From positions 1-7,902 of the forward strand of contig CAZXQG010000104.1 of NCBI GenBank assembly GCA_964642725.1: a DNA stretch of 7,902 nucleotides, in the 5' to 3' direction. Both the position numbers and the translations under genes were made by a program. Positions 6,789 to 7,902 of the stretch are shown here, piece after piece. This stretch comes from JAGVPT01 sp964642725. GTDB lineage: Bacteria; Bacteroidota; Ignavibacteria; UBA10030; UBA8401. Position 1 is the first letter of the stretch; each line of letters opens with the position of its first letter. The notes beneath the pieces are model-generated. The model was not told where the DNA came from and made no database searches. It saw nothing but the letters and a program-made list of their open reading frames with translations.

Positions 6789-7700
6789 ATGTCAAACGAT
6801 ATGCGATCAGACCCTCTTTACAACATGCTCTTAGATCGTCTGACCGCTTCATGGATTGCAAAGCCTGACAAGCCTGAGGAAACACCGGAATCGACATTGA
6901 AGGCTCTTTGCTTTTTCGCTGCGGGTCTTCCTATTTCGGTTCGGAAAGCTTCAGGCGAAAATATTCCGGAGCTGGATGATCGTTCGCGCGCTCAACTCCG
7001 GACTCTTGTTGAGAAACGTCTTGCCGGTGTACCTCTTGCTCATATCACCGGACGGCAGCAATTTTTGGGGATGGAATTCCTGGCGGGGCCTGAAGCTTTG
7101 ATACCGCGGGTTGAAACTGAGATCCTCGGCTTTGCGGCGCTTGCAATTGCAAAATCCATTACCGATGCCCGAGGAGCCGTTACAGTTCTGGATGTATGCA
7201 GTGGTTCCGGCAATGTTGCGCTCGGAATCGCGTCGCACGAGCCCCGTTCGAAAGTATTCGGATCAGACCTTTCCGAAGAAGCGGTTATCCTTGCGCGAAA
7301 GAATGCACAACATTTAGATTTGGAGAGCCGGGTCGAATTCAGGCGGAGTGATCTGTTTGCTGCGTTTGAGTCGGATGAGTTTTACAAGAAAATGGATCTC
7401 GTGACTTGTAACCCTCCGTATATCCCGTCATCGAAAGTCGGCAATATGGATCCGGAAATCTCTCTGCGCGAGCCTCGCTTGGCGTTTGATGGAGGCTCCC
7501 TCGGGATTACCATCCTCACGCGGCTGATAAGGGAAGCTCCGAAATACCTCAAGCCAAATTCTTATCTCTGTTTCGAGATTGGTCTGGGACAGGGGAAGGC
7601 AATGGAGCAAAGGCTCAAGAAAGAGAGTGTCTTCAGCAACATTCAGTCTTATGCCGACGCGGCCAATAACGTGCGAGCCTTGTCTGCGCAAGTCGCGTAG
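6789..7700 (+). CDS. PrmC/HemK-like N5-glutamine methyltransferase
   Basis: SAM-dependent methyltransferase with the two-part PrmC layout. An N-terminal helical domain ends in KRLAGVPLAHITGRQQFLG (77-94) and IPRVETE (105-111, usually IPRPETE). A Rossmann domain follows, with motif I LDVCSGSGNVAL (134-145), motif II GSDLSEEAV (158-166) and the amide-binding catalytic NPPYIP (208-213). PrmC methylates the side-chain amide nitrogen of the GGQ glutamine in peptide release factors. Here no release-factor gene is adjacent, and the protein departs from the PrmC consensus (VCSGSG, IPRVETE, DGGSLG), so a dedicated role in the cluster is possible (inference). It starts 47 bp after the ligase stop; an in-frame stop at 6783 excludes a longer start, and ATG 6801 is an alternative. 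No obvious Shine-Dalgarno sequence precedes it. Family sure; substrate unknown. Confidence 0.88.
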   Translation: MSNDMRSDPLYNMLLDRLTASWIAKPDKPEETPESTLKALCFFAAGLPISVRKASGENIPELDDRSRAQLRTLVEKRLAGVPLAHITGRQQFLGMEFLAGPEALIPRVETEILGFAALAIAKSITDARGAVTVLDVCSGSGNVALGIASHEPRSKVFGSDLSEEAVILARKNAQHLDLESRVEFRRSDLFAAFESDEFYKKMDLVTCNPPYIPSSKVGNMDPEISLREPRLAFDGGSLGITILTRLIREAPKYLKPNSYLCFEIGLGQGKAMEQRLKKESVFSNIQSYADAANNVRALSAQVA

Positions 7701-7775
7701 TCCATCTTTCTGATGTATTGTCCAGCGCTTTTGTGCGTGAAACTGCTGACGTTGTTAGAGGATGTTATATCCTGC
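7701..7775. other. Convergent intergenic gap
   Basis: A 75-bp gap lies between the stop of the methyltransferase (+) and the stop of the minus-strand gene. A terminator serving both strands would be expected here. The only candidate is a weak aggat/atcct pairing near 7758-7773 without a T-run, so no terminator is called. Confidence 0.4.
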
Positions 7776-7902
7776 CTATGTTCCACTAGCCTCTGATTTG
7801 TAGATTACCCTAGATATGCTATTATAGAGCCAGGCGACTAAAGCGCCAAACAGGAAACCCCCGACAAGGCCCCATATCAACCCTACGATCGCCCCGCCGA
7901 AA
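7776..7902 (-). CDS. C-terminal part of a small glycine-rich membrane protein (partial)
   Basis: On the minus strand, codons run without a stop from the right window edge (base 7901) to TAG at 7778-7776, giving 41 residues. The sequence reads FGGAIVGLIWGLVGGFLF, then GALVAWLYN and a short polar tail SISRVIYKSEASGT. The regularly spaced glycines in a hydrophobic stretch, ending in AWLYN, indicate a transmembrane helix with a glycine-zipper look. I recall similar C-termini in short proteins sometimes labelled 'bacteriophage holin' or hypothetical, but that label is not evidence of phage origin. The start lies beyond the window. It is convergent with the methyltransferase gene and marks the right end of the + strand cluster. 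Function unknown. Confidence 0.6.
   Translation of the reverse strand, partial: FGGAIVGLIWGLVGGFLFGALVAWLYNSISRVIYKSEASGT

Noticed and set aside
7758..7773. Aggat/atcct inverted repeat as a bidirectional terminator.
   Set aside because: Only five base pairs, AT-rich, with no flanking T-run; chance is a sufficient explanation.

Overview
The window reads as part of a surface-polysaccharide (O-antigen, capsule or exopolysaccharide) gene cluster from an environmental bacterium of roughly balanced base composition. Shine-Dalgarno sequences are weak or absent, intergenic spacers carry dispersed palindromic repeats, and a PglE-type sugar aminotransferase is present. These features fit a Gram-negative, possibly of the Bacteroidota/Ignavibacteria/Chlorobi group. 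That placement is a low-confidence guess from style, since no phylogenetic marker gene is present.

Layout, left to right: (1) the 3' part of a DegT/PglE-like PLP aminotransferase, cut by the left window edge; (2) a NadE-like, ammonia-dependent NAD synthase; (3) a 362-bp spacer with two near-identical perfect hairpins (REP-like); (4) a full-length class B asparagine synthetase-like amidotransferase, coupled by an ATGA overlap to (5) a small acyl/aminoacyl carrier protein; (6) a 375-bp spacer containing a ~127-bp element with 9-bp terminal inverted repeats; (7) an AMP-forming acyl/amino-acid ligase; (8) a PrmC/HemK-like N5-glutamine methyltransferase homologue; (9) on the minus strand at the right edge, the C-terminal 41 codons of a small glycine-rich membrane protein, convergent with the methyltransferase.

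Working model (inference): the aminotransferase installs an amine on a UDP-sugar. The AMP ligase activates a carboxylic acid or amino acid and loads it on the carrier protein. The glutamine-dependent amidotransferase, perhaps with the NadE-like ATP-pyrophosphatase, makes an amide on a sugar acid or on the carried group. The PrmC-like enzyme, whose family methylates a side-chain amide nitrogen, could modify that amide. The ligase, carrier protein and amidotransferase resemble the set seen in exosortase-associated polysaccharide clusters. No glycosyltransferase, flippase or exosortase lies inside the window, so the polysaccharide assignment rests on gene content alone.
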